A stretch of 48,465 nucleotides of DNA, from assembly GCF_900187855.1 (NCBI RefSeq), contig NZ_FYEG01000010.1, positions 1-48,465 of the forward strand, read 5' to 3'. Below the pieces are notes generated by a model, which did no database searches, was not told where the DNA came from, and saw only the letters and a list, made by a program, of their open reading frames with translations. The position numbers and the translations under genes are program-made. This DNA comes from Actinomyces minihominis (GTDB lineage Bacteria; Actinomycetota; Actinomycetes; Actinomycetales; Actinomycetaceae). Below, piece by piece: positions 1-8,378 of the stretch (position 1 is its first letter; each line of letters starts with the position of its first letter).

Positions 1-41
1 GAGTAGCGACCGAGGACCTTCTTCGAACCCTGCTGGCCGAT

Positions 42-76
42 GTGTCTTATACACATCTAGATGTGTATAAGAGCCC
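42..76. other. Nextera mate-pair junction adapter (artefact)
   Basis: Bases 45-72 form a perfect 28-bp palindrome made of two Tn5 mosaic ends joined head to head. Each 19-bp mosaic end matches at 17 positions, the differences lying at the outer edges. This is the layout of the Nextera mate-pair circularisation junction. Read in the frame of the adjacent gene it gives SYTHLDVYK, a peptide known from adapter-contaminated database entries. Bases 1-41 may therefore come from a different genomic place than base 77 onward. Confidence 0.93.
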
Positions 77-1142
77 GCCACCCATGCCTCCGGCACCACC
101 GGCTCCCCCGGCTCCCCCGGTAACCGCGCCGGCACCGGCAGCCCCCGCTGAGGCACTTGCTCGTGCAGCTTCGACCGGAACGGTAGTTCCCCCGGCTCCA
201 GGTGCACCGGCTGCCGCCGGTTATGTCACCCCCATCGTTCGCAAGCTCGCAAAGGATAAGGGTATCGACCTCGCCGCTGTCACCGGCACCGGCATAGGCG
301 GACGTATCCGCAAGGAAGACGTCATCGCGGCTGCTGAAGCCCTGACCGCCACACCGGTAGCTTCGGCAACACCTGTGGCTGCAGCGGGTTCCGGCAGGAT
401 TGAGATCTCAGAAGAGGCGGCCGCACTGCGGGGCACCACTGAGAAGATGTCGCGTCTGCGCCAGGTCATTGCTCGACGCATGGTGGACTCGCTGCAGACT
501 GCGGCACAGCTCACCACTGTTTTCGAGGTGGATGTTACCGAGATCTGGAACCTCCGCGCCAAGTACAAGGACCAGTTCGAGAAGGTGCACGGCACCCGAC
601 TCACCTTCCTGCCATTCTTTGTCAAGGCTGCTACCGAGGCTCTTGCGGCGCATCCAAAGCTCAACGCCACCATCAATGGCAACCAGGTTGAGTACTTCGA
701 CCACGAGAATATCGGGATTGCAGTTGACTCACCCAAGGGCCTCATGGTTCCGGTCCTGAAGAACGTCGGCGACATGTCGATACCTCAGATCGCCGAAGGT
801 ATTAACCAGGCGGCTGCCGCTGTTCGTGATGGTTCAATCGGCCCGGATATGCTCTCCGGTTCCACCTTCACCATTACCAACACCGGTTCCGGTGGAGCAC
901 TGTTTGACACCCCGGTACTAAACATGCCCGAGGTCGGCATCATGGGGGTTGGCACGATTGTGAAGCGCCCGATGGTTATCAAAGCCAATGGCATTGAGTC
1001 CGTAGCGCTGCGCTCAATGGTGTACCTGTCGATCTCCTACGATCACAGGCTCGTTGATGGTGCTGACGCCTCCCGCTTCCTCACCTCGGTGAAGAAGCGC
1101 CTTGAAGCAGGTAACTTCCTTGAAGACCTGCAGCTTGGCTAA
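42..1142 (+). CDS. 2-oxoacid dehydrogenase E2, dihydrolipoamide acyltransferase (5'-truncated)
   Basis: This is the C-terminal part of the E2 core subunit of a pyruvate or 2-oxoglutarate dehydrogenase complex, which moves acyl groups from lipoyl-lysine to CoA. Trustworthy sequence starts near base 75. A Pro/Ala-rich linker comes first, then a peripheral-subunit-binding domain (YVTPIVRKLAKDKGID to RKEDVI), a second Ala-rich linker, and the chloramphenicol-acetyltransferase-like catalytic domain with the active-site motif HRLVDG about 30 residues from the end. The N-terminal lipoyl domain or domains are missing because the adapter and window edge cut the gene; the frame stays open to base 3. 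The GTG at 42 lies inside the adapter and is not a real start. In mycobacteria sucB/dlaT lies near a DUF4191 gene, as here. The sequence alone does not decide between acetyl- and succinyltransferase. Confidence 0.9.
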   Translation: MSYTHLDVYKSPPPMPPAPPAPPAPPVTAPAPAAPAEALARAASTGTVVPPAPGAPAAAGYVTPIVRKLAKDKGIDLAAVTGTGIGGRIRKEDVIAAAEALTATPVASATPVAAAGSGRIEISEEAAALRGTTEKMSRLRQVIARRMVDSLQTAAQLTTVFEVDVTEIWNLRAKYKDQFEKVHGTRLTFLPFFVKAATEALAAHPKLNATINGNQVEYFDHENIGIAVDSPKGLMVPVLKNVGDMSIPQIAEGINQAAAAVRDGSIGPDMLSGSTFTITNTGSGGALFDTPVLNMPEVGIMGVGTIVKRPMVIKANGIESVALRSMVYLSISYDHRLVDGADASRFLTSVKKRLEAGNFLEDLQLG

Positions 1143-1169
1143 AGCATCACCCCGGGTTTGACCCTTTAT

Positions 1170-1201
1170 GAACTGGCTGTCCCAATCGGGGCAGCCAGTT
1201 C
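1170..1201 (+). terminator. stem-loop after the E2 gene
   Basis: Perfect 10-bp arms (1170-1179 and 1192-1201) with a 12-nt loop lie 28 bp after the E2 stop. The following bases are only weakly T-rich. It sits between two convergent genes, so it may serve as the terminator of the E2 gene. Confidence 0.6.
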
Positions 1202-1205
1202 CCTG

Positions 1206-2294
1206 TTAACCTCGGGTTGGCCCCTCACGCACCCCCAGGATTCGCGGGGGACTAACCTGCAGTTCAAGTTCCAGTAGAACGGCCGGAAGGGCCCTCCCCG
1301 AGTCAAGCACGGCGGCCACCGTGGTCAGAGCCAGAACCCTTCCGTTCCCGCAGCGCTGCGAGTTCACTTCAACCAGGTAGATGGGTGGTTCGACGACAAC
1401 ATGGTCCTGATTTCTTCGGGCTACTTCCACCAAATCGAGTAGGACGAGACTCCAGGCTTCAGCTTGGAGGAGGGGAACCAACTGGTTCTCCGCAAGCGCT
1501 ACACCCCGCTTCTCCAGCAGGGTCCTCGCCATATCAGCTGTCTCCTCAAGCGAAGGGCAAGCAACCGGGTGCTCTTGCCCCTCAACTGGAGGCTGTGGAG
1601 CCGGGTCTCTGTCGCCCCACCAGGATGCCTGCTGGACAGAGACCATTGCGGCAAGAAGGAGGCCGGTGATGAATGTAGTAAAAACCAATGCTCCACGTCT
1701 CGGAGCGGAGCGGCGCTCCCTGCCCGAGTGACGTCGAACCAACCCCCCAATCTGCCCCATGAGTGTTGGTAGAGGTATCGTTTCCACGCCCACCTCTGCG
1801 TCATCTGCTCCATCTCTAGCCGGTAGATCGGAAAGAACCTCGGGCAGCGGCCCCCAACCATGAGCCTTGAACGGAACGGCCGAAAGCAAAAGCACCGGGG
1901 GTTTCCCCGGGCGTTCAACCAGCGCAGCCGAACCAACCTGCTTCGAGCCAAGGCCCACAGATCCCAGGGTGACACCGAGGTCTGGGCCCCAGCGCGTCAT
2001 CTCGGTGTCAGTTATCTGTCGGAGGAGACCCCCGGGCACTTGGATGTGGGGGGTGCGGCCACCTTTCAAAAAGATCGGAGCCACCCGGAACGGGGCACTT
2101 TCAGGAACCTCTAGGTTTGCAAGGCCGGCCCAGGTCTGCTCAACACCCCTGGCCCCCGCTGCTTGAACGGTGGGAGCCACGGGAAACTGCAGTTCGTAAG
2201 CTGCAGCATCCCCTGCCGGCTGACTACTGTCAGGTAGGAGTGTCCGCTTCCAAATAACTCCGGCAGGGGTTGCTGCATACGGTTCACGGGTCAC
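1206..2294 (-). CDS. hypothetical protein with one central membrane segment
   Basis: I do not recognise a family for this 362-residue protein. Residues 1-195 are probably a soluble domain rich in Pro, Gly and Val. One strong hydrophobic segment lies at about residues 205-222, after a basic stretch (RRHSGRERRSAPRR) that suggests the N-terminal part is cytoplasmic. The remaining 135 residues would then be outside and carry two Cys (in ACPSLEET and SQRCGNG) that could form a disulfide. The GTG start at 2294 has an AGGAGG sequence 7 nt upstream, and an in-frame stop lies directly before it. The gene is convergent with the E2 gene and divergent from the MFS transporter. The layout (cytoplasmic domain, one membrane pass, outer domain) resembles the plan of secretion-system or divisome proteins, but no motif supports either. 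Confidence 0.72.
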   Translation of the reverse strand: MTREPYAATPAGVIWKRTLLPDSSQPAGDAAAYELQFPVAPTVQAAGARGVEQTWAGLANLEVPESAPFRVAPIFLKGGRTPHIQVPGGLLRQITDTEMTRWGPDLGVTLGSVGLGSKQVGSAALVERPGKPPVLLLSAVPFKAHGWGPLPEVLSDLPARDGADDAEVGVETIPLPTLMGQIGGLVRRHSGRERRSAPRRGALVFTTFITGLLLAAMVSVQQASWWGDRDPAPQPPVEGQEHPVACPSLEETADMARTLLEKRGVALAENQLVPLLQAEAWSLVLLDLVEVARRNQDHVVVEPPIYLVEVNSQRCGNGRVLALTTVAAVLDSGRALPAVLLELELQVSPPRILGVREGPTRG

Positions 2295-2565
2295 CTCCCT
2301 TCCTCCTCATGCGCCTTGCTGTCTACCAGCACCCCCAGTTTCGTCGGCGACTACCAACCACGCCGTTCCATCTGCTCCTCCTGTGGATAGGTACCTCCTG
2401 GTTGCCCTGGGGACGAAGCCTTCAAGTAACCTCACATGACTGCTGGTTAGAGCTTTCTGGCTCCCCCGCTAGAATGGGCACGGCGCCTTCGAGCGCCCTC
2501 CCGCTGCGCCGACCATTCTTAATGACGCGGCCCCGGCGGGATAGCACTCATCTCAGGAACTCTCC

Positions 2566-3795
2566 TTGTCTCAGAACCCCTTTAGCGCCATGCGCAGCTA
2601 CCGTGAACTTCCCTCTGCTTTCGGGGCTGGAAAGATGGTTGCTGCAGCTTTGGCCCGAATTCCCTATGCCATGCTCCCCTTGGGGATCATGACTGCTTTC
2701 ACCGCTGCGACCGGTGATATCGCGGTCGGTGGACTGGCAACTGCCTTCTTCTCCGTTGCGGTTGCAGTGTGCTCGCCCCTGGTGGGGCGAGCGGCCGATA
2801 TCTGGGGTCAGCGCCGAGTCCTCATGATCATTGCCCCCGTCAATGCCCTAGCCATCCTCGCCCTCTTCCTGGCGGCAATCAATGTGCCGGCCACGCCGCT
2901 GATCTACCTGATCTGTTTACTTGCGGGCATGACGGGGGTGCCTGTGGGTTCATTTACCCGGGCCCGGTGGGTCGGAATGCACCCGAACCCGAAGCGCCTC
3001 ACCGCAGCCTTTTCCTACGAGTCCACAGTTGACGAGTTTGTCTTTGTCCTGGGGCCAGCATTCGTTGGCATTGCAGCCACAGCCGCTGCCCCCGCCGCTC
3101 CCCTGCTCCTCTCTTTCATTATCTGGGCGCTAGCCGGTATCCCCTTCGCGTTGACAGCACCTGTGAAGCCCCTTGAAGGAGACGGTGGACTGGCACCTGA
3201 GTCCAAGCGTCCCACCATAGGCCGCATCCTCGTGTCCATTGCTCCCGCGATCGTGGCGCTCATCGCCCTCGGTACCTTCTTTGGTTCGACCCAGGCTGGG
3301 ATAACGGTCCGCGCCGAAGAGCTTGGCAGTGTCGGCTCCGCGGGCCTTGTCTATGCTTCCATGGGCGTATCTTCAGGCATCATGGCACTCCTGGTAGTAG
3401 CCCTACCCGACCGCTTCAAGCTTTCCGACCGGTTCATTGTCTTCGGCCTTGCGGTAGCGGCACTAACGATGATGACTTCCGGGGCGCAGAGCCTTCCGGC
3501 TACTGCTCTGTGGTTCCTTGCGACTGGTATCTTCATCGGTCCGACCCTGGTCACAGCCTTTACGGTGGCAGAACGCCTGGCCCCTCCGGGTGGAATCGCG
3601 GTTGCGATGACGCTTCTGTCCTCTTCAGTCACGATCGGGGTGTCCATTGGTTCAGCTACTGGAGGGCGGATTGCTGAAGCCTCCGGCTCTCACCTCACCT
3701 TCGTTTTCGCCGCCGTGGCCATTTTGACGGTCGCTGTCATCGGATTCACCCTGCGGATTAAAAAGGATCAGCTCCCGAGGGTCGCAGCCCACTAA
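2566..3795 (+). CDS. MFS transporter
   Basis: This 409-residue membrane protein has the spacing of about 12 transmembrane helices expected of the major facilitator superfamily. The loop between helices 2 and 3 reads GRAADIWGQRRVL, matching the family A-motif (GxxxDRxGRR). Substrate is unknown; such single-gene exporters often carry drugs or metabolites. The TTG at 2566 has AGGA 7 nt upstream; the ATG at 2590 is a possible alternative start without a better ribosome binding site. It is followed after 24 bp by the DUF4191 gene and is probably co-transcribed with it. It diverges from the unknown membrane protein gene across a 271-bp gap. In that gap I see only a TAGAAT -10-like hexamer at 2470-2475, without a convincing -35. 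Confidence 0.88.
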   Translation: MSQNPFSAMRSYRELPSAFGAGKMVAAALARIPYAMLPLGIMTAFTAATGDIAVGGLATAFFSVAVAVCSPLVGRAADIWGQRRVLMIIAPVNALAILALFLAAINVPATPLIYLICLLAGMTGVPVGSFTRARWVGMHPNPKRLTAAFSYESTVDEFVFVLGPAFVGIAATAAAPAAPLLLSFIIWALAGIPFALTAPVKPLEGDGGLAPESKRPTIGRILVSIAPAIVALIALGTFFGSTQAGITVRAEELGSVGSAGLVYASMGVSSGIMALLVVALPDRFKLSDRFIVFGLAVAALTMMTSGAQSLPATALWFLATGIFIGPTLVTAFTVAERLAPPGGIAVAMTLLSSSVTIGVSIGSATGGRIAEASGSHLTFVFAAVAILTVAVIGFTLRIKKDQLPRVAAH

Positions 3796-3819
3796 TCACC
3801 TTGTAGGATTGGCATCATC

Positions 3820-4527
3820 ATGGCTAAGAAAGACAAGTCGCCCAAACCTGCTGGCGCCCCAAAGAAGCAGCGTTTCTACCACACCCTGATCGACGCATAC
3901 AAGGTTGTAAAGAGGACCTACCCGTGGATCGGGATAGCTCTAATCGCGATCCCCGTCGTCCTCATCGGCCTCGGTATCGTCTTTGGAATCCTCTGGAACC
4001 GGGCAATTTTCCTGCCGATAACAGGGATCCTCCTGGCGGGAACCATCGACATGGTCCTTCTCGCCTACCTGATTCGCCCGGCCATGTACCGACAGCTGGA
4101 TGGTCGTATTGGCTCCGTTTACGCGGTGATCAGTCAGATTCGTCGTGGCTGGATCGTTGAGGAAGAGCCCGTTGCGGCGAACAAGTCCCAGGACATCGTT
4201 TGGCGCCTGGTGGGACGTCCCGGCATCGTTCTCATCTCCGAGGGACCATCCAGTCGGGTTCGCGCTCTTCTCATCGCTGAGAAGCGACGCCTCAGCCGCG
4301 CAGTGGCCAACGTTCCCATCATTTTCGTAGAGGTCGGCCATGAAGAGGGACAGGTCCCCCTCGCGAAGTTGAACCGACACCTCAAAGGGCTTAAGAAGCA
4401 CCTCACCAAACAGGAAGTTCCCGCTGTGGCAAACCGCCTCAACGCCCTCGGGCACAAGGCAATCCCCATTCCCAAGGGGGTTGACCCGAACAACATGCGG
4501 GCAAACCGAAAAGCCCTTCGCGGCTAA
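3820..4527 (+). CDS. DUF4191 family membrane protein
   Basis: This 235-residue protein matches the actinobacterial DUF4191 family as I know it. It has a Lys/Pro-rich N-terminus, two membrane helices at about residues 37-60 and 66-87, and a basic cytoplasmic C-terminal domain of about 145 residues (QIRRGWIVEEEP, RLVGRPGIVLISEGP). Function is unknown. In mycobacteria the family member (Rv2219) lies directly after lipA, close to dlaT/sucB and glnA. Here lipB and lipA are not beside it. Ribosome binding is weak: AGGA lies about 12 nt or more upstream of the ATG, which suggests coupling to the MFS gene. A strong terminator follows 8 bp after the stop. Confidence 0.9.
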   Translation: MAKKDKSPKPAGAPKKQRFYHTLIDAYKVVKRTYPWIGIALIAIPVVLIGLGIVFGILWNRAIFLPITGILLAGTIDMVLLAYLIRPAMYRQLDGRIGSVYAVISQIRRGWIVEEEPVAANKSQDIVWRLVGRPGIVLISEGPSSRVRALLIAEKRRLSRAVANVPIIFVEVGHEEGQVPLAKLNRHLKGLKKHLTKQEVPAVANRLNALGHKAIPIPKGVDPNNMRANRKALRG

Positions 4528-4535
4528 CCAGACTG

Positions 4536-4564
4536 GGCGTGCTAAGTGCACGCCTTTTCTGTTT
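4536..4564 (+). terminator. intrinsic terminator of the MFS-DUF4191 unit
   Basis: A 7-bp GC-rich stem (4536-4542 with 4548-4554) with a 5-nt loop is followed at once by TTTTCTGTTT. Confidence 0.87.
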
Positions 4565-4639
4565 AACGAGGACGGATCGCCTTCACGTCTCCACCGTGAA
4601 GCGTGGTGGGTTCCACAGCCAAATCCTGAGATCAAGTTA

Positions 4640-4678
4640 TGGATATTATCCAGCATGATGCATACTTTCATATGAAAG
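4640..4678 (+). promoter_or_regulatory. two palindromes in the promoter region of the amino-acid transporter
   Basis: The 13-nt palindrome TGGATATTATCCA (4640-4652) is followed 12 bp later by the perfect 14-bp palindrome CTTTCATATGAAAG (4665-4678), in an AT-rich island just upstream of the transporter lipoprotein gene. A -10-like CATACT lies at 4661-4666, between them. The spacing and placement fit operators for a repressor or activator, but no regulator gene in the window is obviously linked to them. Confidence 0.5.
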
Positions 4679-4715
4679 AAGACAAGATTCAGTATCGACT
4701 TCACGGAGACCCCCA

Positions 4716-5645
4716 ATGCGCAAACTGATTTCATTCGCAGCGACTGCTGCCGCGGCTGCCCTGGTTCTTGCAGCCTGCTCAGATCCTGCTCCGACCACCG
4801 AGGGATCGGATGCGGCCCCGGGGGGCGAGCAGTCCGGTAGCGAGGGTTTTGACATCTCCCAGATCGAGGCAGTGGCTGACATTGCCGCCATGGTCCCCGA
4901 TACCCTGGTGACCGCCAATGTCCTCACCAACGGCGCTTCAACTGACTACCCGCCAGCTGAGTTCCTCATGGAGGACGCCGTGACCCCCTACGGATACGAC
5001 ATTGACATTGTTCAGGCCCTAGCCGCTGTGATGGGCCTCGAAAAAGGCGTCACGAAGACGGCTGACTTCTCAACCATCATTCCCGCACTTGGAAGCAAGT
5101 TCGACGTCGGCGCATCATCTTTCACCATCACGCCCGAACGCCTCGAGCAGGTCAACATGGTCTCGTACCTTGAGGTCGGCTCCTCCTTCGGAGTCGCAAA
5201 GGGCAACCCGAAGAACTTCACTCCCGAAGACCCCTGTGGCTTCGTGATCGGGGTTCAAGAGGGAACTTACCAGCAGGAACTCGCAGGGATCCTCTCGGCT
5301 GAGTGTGAGGCCGAAGGTAAGGCAAAGATTGACATCAAGCCTCTGGTTCACCAGCCTGACATCACTACCAAGGTTGTTGGCGGCCAGTATGACGCCACCT
5401 TCGCTGACGCTCCCGTAATCGGCTACGCCATTGTCCAGTCCAACGGTCAGATCGAAGAGGTCGGCGACGTAATCGAGTCGGCTCCCCAGGGCATTGCCAT
5501 CGCCAAGGCAGATGAGCAGCTCACCGCCGCGGTTCAGGCCGCCATGCAGCACCTGATGGATCAGGGCTACCTCGATCAGATCCTCGCCGTCTACGGCGCC
5601 GAGGGATCCGCCTTGAAGCAGGCCAAAGTTAACCCCACAGTCTAG
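4716..5645 (+). CDS. amino-acid ABC transporter, substrate-binding lipoprotein
   Basis: This 309-residue extracellular receptor belongs to the family-3 solute-binding proteins for polar amino acids (the GlnH/GltI group). A lipoprotein signal peptide ends at the lipobox LAAC, so Cys21 would be lipidated and anchored to the outer face of the membrane. A Gly/Ser/Glu-rich linker follows, then the two-lobed binding fold (YGYDIDIVQALAAVMG, DVGASSFTITPERLEQV, GVQEGTYQQ, DATFADAPVIGYAI). GGAG lies 7 nt before the ATG. The permease and ATPase genes follow within 15 bp and by overlap, giving a complete importer operon. The exact substrate cannot be read from the sequence; glutamate, glutamine, aspartate or arginine are possible. 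Confidence 0.93.
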   Translation: MRKLISFAATAAAAALVLAACSDPAPTTEGSDAAPGGEQSGSEGFDISQIEAVADIAAMVPDTLVTANVLTNGASTDYPPAEFLMEDAVTPYGYDIDIVQALAAVMGLEKGVTKTADFSTIIPALGSKFDVGASSFTITPERLEQVNMVSYLEVGSSFGVAKGNPKNFTPEDPCGFVIGVQEGTYQQELAGILSAECEAEGKAKIDIKPLVHQPDITTKVVGGQYDATFADAPVIGYAIVQSNGQIEEVGDVIESAPQGIAIAKADEQLTAAVQAAMQHLMDQGYLDQILAVYGAEGSALKQAKVNPTV

Positions 5646-5659
5646 GACTCCACTTTCAA

Positions 5660-6601
5660 ATGACTCCCCAAAAAGGAGCGGTTGACCTGATCCACGCCCG
5701 GCCGGTTCCCCGGCCGGGCCGTTGGGCCGGTGCCGCTGTTGTAGCCGTTCTGGTAGCGATGGCGATCAACGCCCTCATCACCAACCCCGCCTTCCAGTGG
5801 CCCATGGTCTGGGAATGGCTCTTCTCTAAGTCAATCCTCACCGGCGTGATGTACACGCTGCTCCTCACCGTTGCAGCCATGGTGCTGGGCACCATCCTTG
5901 CGGTAACGATGGCAGTCATGCGGCAGTCGAAGAACCCGATTCTGCGCTACGTCGCCACTTTCTACATCTGGTTCTTCCGCGGAACTCCGATCTACACACA
6001 GTTGATCTTCTGGTCCCTGCTCCCCGTCCTCTACCCCCAGCTTTCGATTGGTATCCCCTTCGGGTACGAGTTCGCACACTTCGACACGCTGACGCTGATC
6101 ACCCCCCTGTGGATGGCCATACTCGGTCTTGGGTTCAACGAGGGGGCCTACCTGGCTGAGATCATCCGGGCCGGCATCAACTCTGTTGACAAGGGACAGA
6201 CCGAAGCCGCAGAAGCCCTCGGAATGTCGCCGGGACAGATCATGTCCCGGATCATCCTCCCCCAGGCGATGCGCGTCATCATGCCTCCGCTTGGAAACGA
6301 AACCATCTCCATGCTGAAGACCACCTCCCTGGTTTCTGCCATTCCCTTTACGCTGGAGCTCACCTACCAGGCAGCTCACATCGGACAGCGTCTATTTGCA
6401 CCAGTTCCCCTGCTGGTCGCAGCTGCCATCTGGTACCTGCTGATCACCTCGATCCTGATGGTGGTCCAGCACCGCATCGAAAAGCACTACGGTCGCGGCT
6501 TCAGCTCTGACTCAGGCCGCACCAAGGCCGATTCCAAGCAAAAGTCGATTGAAGAGGCCGATCCGAACCAGTCGAACCTATTCCTGGATGTGACACCATG
6601 A
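5660..6601 (+). CDS. amino-acid ABC transporter permease
   Basis: This 313-residue inner-membrane permease belongs to the His/Glu/Gln/Arg-type family. About five transmembrane helices are visible. The cytoplasmic EAA loop, which docks on the ATPase, reads [12 protein letters not shown] followed by RIILPQA. The protein is longer than many family members because of an N-terminal segment with an extra hydrophobic helix (about residues 21-42) and a charged C-terminal tail of about 40 residues ([20 protein letters not shown]). It starts 14 bp after the binding-protein gene and its stop overlaps the ATPase start by 4 bp (ATGA), indicating translational coupling. A single permease gene implies a homodimer. 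Confidence 0.93.
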   Translation: MTPQKGAVDLIHARPVPRPGRWAGAAVVAVLVAMAINALITNPAFQWPMVWEWLFSKSILTGVMYTLLLTVAAMVLGTILAVTMAVMRQSKNPILRYVATFYIWFFRGTPIYTQLIFWSLLPVLYPQLSIGIPFGYEFAHFDTLTLITPLWMAILGLGFNEGAYLAEIIRAGINSVDKGQTEAAEALGMSPGQIMSRIILPQAMRVIMPPLGNETISMLKTTSLVSAIPFTLELTYQAAHIGQRLFAPVPLLVAAAIWYLLITSILMVVQHRIEKHYGRGFSSDSGRTKADSKQKSIEEADPNQSNLFLDVTP

Positions 6602-7389
6602 CCGAAACACCAGTAGCTCCTATGGTCGAGGCCAAGGATGTTCACAAATTCTTTGGGGACCTGCACGTCCTCAAAGGCGTTGATCTCACGGTCATGCCCG
6701 GTCAGGTATGCGTTCTCCTTGGACCATCCGGATCCGGAAAATCGACGTTCCTGCGTTGCATCAACCAGCTGGAAACCATCTCTGCCGGACGAATCTGGGT
6801 GGATGGTGACCTCACGGGACTGAGGATCACCCGGGGCTCAGATGGCCACGAGATCCTGCACCGACTTCCGGATAGGACGATTGCGAAGCAACGCAGCCGG
6901 GTCGGCATGGTCTTTCAACGCTTCAACCTCTTCCCGCACCGCACCGCCCTCGGCAACGTCATGGAAGCCCCAGTGAATGTCAAGAAGGTCCCGAAGAGCA
7001 AAGCCCGTACCCGCGCCCTAGAGCTTCTTGAGCGTGTTGGACTATCGGATCGGGCCGACCACTACCCCAGCCAGCTCTCCGGCGGCCAGCAGCAGCGGGT
7101 CGCAATAGCTCGCGCCCTAGCTATGGACCCCGAGTTGATGCTCTTCGATGAACCCACCTCTGCCCTGGACCCAGAGCTGGTCGGTGAAGTCCTAGCGGTC
7201 ATTCAAGACCTCGCGAAGTCCGGAATGACCATGATCGTGGTCACCCACGAGGTCGGCTTTGCACGCGAAGTGGCGGATCACGTCGTCTTCATGGACGACG
7301 GAGTCATCGTGGAACAGGGAACCCCCGCCGAGGTGATCGACAACCCCCAGGAAGAACGAACGAAAGAGTTCTTCTCCAAGGTTCTCTAG
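6598..7389 (+). CDS. amino-acid ABC transporter ATP-binding protein
   Basis: This 263-residue ATPase powers the importer encoded by the two genes before it. Walker A is GPSGSGKST, the Q-loop is [10 protein letters not shown], the signature is [15 protein letters not shown], Walker B is [13 protein letters not shown], and the switch His is in VVTHEVGFA. An insertion of about 18 residues ([19 protein letters not shown]) precedes the Q-loop; comparable inserts occur in some polar amino-acid ATPases of the GlnQ/ArtP group. The gene ends 25 bp before the convergent slipin gene, with no clear terminator between them. Confidence 0.94.
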   Translation: MTETPVAPMVEAKDVHKFFGDLHVLKGVDLTVMPGQVCVLLGPSGSGKSTFLRCINQLETISAGRIWVDGDLTGLRITRGSDGHEILHRLPDRTIAKQRSRVGMVFQRFNLFPHRTALGNVMEAPVNVKKVPKSKARTRALELLERVGLSDRADHYPSQLSGGQQQRVAIARALAMDPELMLFDEPTSALDPELVGEVLAVIQDLAKSGMTMIVVTHEVGFAREVADHVVFMDDGVIVEQGTPAEVIDNPQEERTKEFFSKVL

Positions 7390-7414
7390 TCGATTACCGG
7401 CGGGGTCCCCTGGA

Positions 7415-8305
7415 CTACTTACCGTCAGACTTACCACCAAACCCCTCGGTGACCGCATTGAGGGCGGCGGTAAGCTCAGTCGGGAGTACCCAGATCTTCG
7501 AGGCCGTGCCATTGGCGATGTTCGGTAGGACCCGCAGGTACTCATAGGAGAGCAGATCCGGGGTCGGCCGCCCCTCGTGGATGGCTGTGAAAACAGTGTC
7601 GATCGCCTGGGCCTCACCATTTGCCCGGGTGACAGCGGCTTCGGCAGCACCCTGAGCCTGCAGAATCGCCGATTGCTTCTCACCTTCAGCACGCAGAATC
7701 TGCGACTGCCGCACGCCTTCGGCCTGAAGGATCGTGGCGCGCTTATCCCGGTCGGCCCGCAGCTGCTGCTCCATGGCCTGCTGGATGGTGGGAGGGGGAT
7801 CAATCGACTTCAACTCAACCCGGTTAATGCGGATACCCCACTTACCCGTGGCTTCATCGAGGACGCCACGCAGGGACGCATTGATCTCATCACGGCTGGT
7901 CAGAGTCTGTTCCAGGTCCATCGAACCAATAACATTTCGCAGGGTCGTGATGGTGAGCTGCTCAATTGCCCTGATGTAATCAGCAATCTCGTAGGTCGCA
8001 GCCATCGGATCATTGACCTGGTAGTAGATCACCGAATCGATGGAGACTACAACGTTGTCCGCGGTGATCACAGGCTGTGGTTCAAAAGTTGTCACCTGTT
8101 CGCGCAGATCAACCCTTGCCGCAATCCGGTCGACAAACGGAACTAGCAGGTGCAATCCCGCGTACATCACCGAGTGGAACTTGCCGAGGCGCTCCACCAC
8201 CAACGCGCGCGACTGCGGCACAACCTGAATCGAACGAACGACAACCACGATTACCAGCAGAACCAACAGCACAATCAGCACTGTTAGCAAAGTACCTGAG
8301 TCCAT
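7415..8305 (-). CDS. SPFH/band-7 (slipin) membrane protein
   Basis: This 296-residue member of the stomatin/prohibitin family has an N-terminal membrane helix (about residues 5-23), then the SPFH domain starting RSIQVVPQSRALVVERLGKF and containing WGIRINRVELKSIDPP. An Ala/Glu/Gln-rich coiled-coil follows (ILQAEGVRQSQILRAEGEKQ), which in this family drives formation of large membrane rings or scaffolds. The upstream gene encodes an NfeD protein. NfeD and slipin genes are commonly paired in bacteria and archaea and are thought to act together in membrane microdomain organisation or quality control. The two genes are 73 bp apart and probably form one transcription unit. Confidence 0.94.
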   Translation of the reverse strand: MDSGTLLTVLIVLLVLLVIVVVVRSIQVVPQSRALVVERLGKFHSVMYAGLHLLVPFVDRIAARVDLREQVTTFEPQPVITADNVVVSIDSVIYYQVNDPMAATYEIADYIRAIEQLTITTLRNVIGSMDLEQTLTSRDEINASLRGVLDEATGKWGIRINRVELKSIDPPPTIQQAMEQQLRADRDKRATILQAEGVRQSQILRAEGEKQSAILQAQGAAEAAVTRANGEAQAIDTVFTAIHEGRPTPDLLSYEYLRVLPNIANGTASKIWVLPTELTAALNAVTEGFGGKSDGK

Positions 8306-8378
8306 CTTCTACTTCCGTTCCGCCCCTTCGGGGGCTAGTCCTTCGCTGTGGTGTCAAGTGGGATACTTGGCGCGCCTT

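Noticed and set aside
42-76. Tn5 transposon insertion scar
   Set aside because: The two mosaic ends are directly joined with nothing between, and no 9-bp target duplication or marker is seen; an adapter junction explains it better.
2351-2371. Six-residue upstream frame (MERRGW) with AGGAGG before the unknown membrane protein gene
   Set aside because: The ribosome binding site is good but the peptide has no run of regulatory codons and no attenuator stem is evident; such short frames are common by chance.
3940-4734. 264-codon - strand frame opposite DUF4191
   Set aside because: Antisense shadow that runs through a terminator and a promoter region; no recognisable domain.
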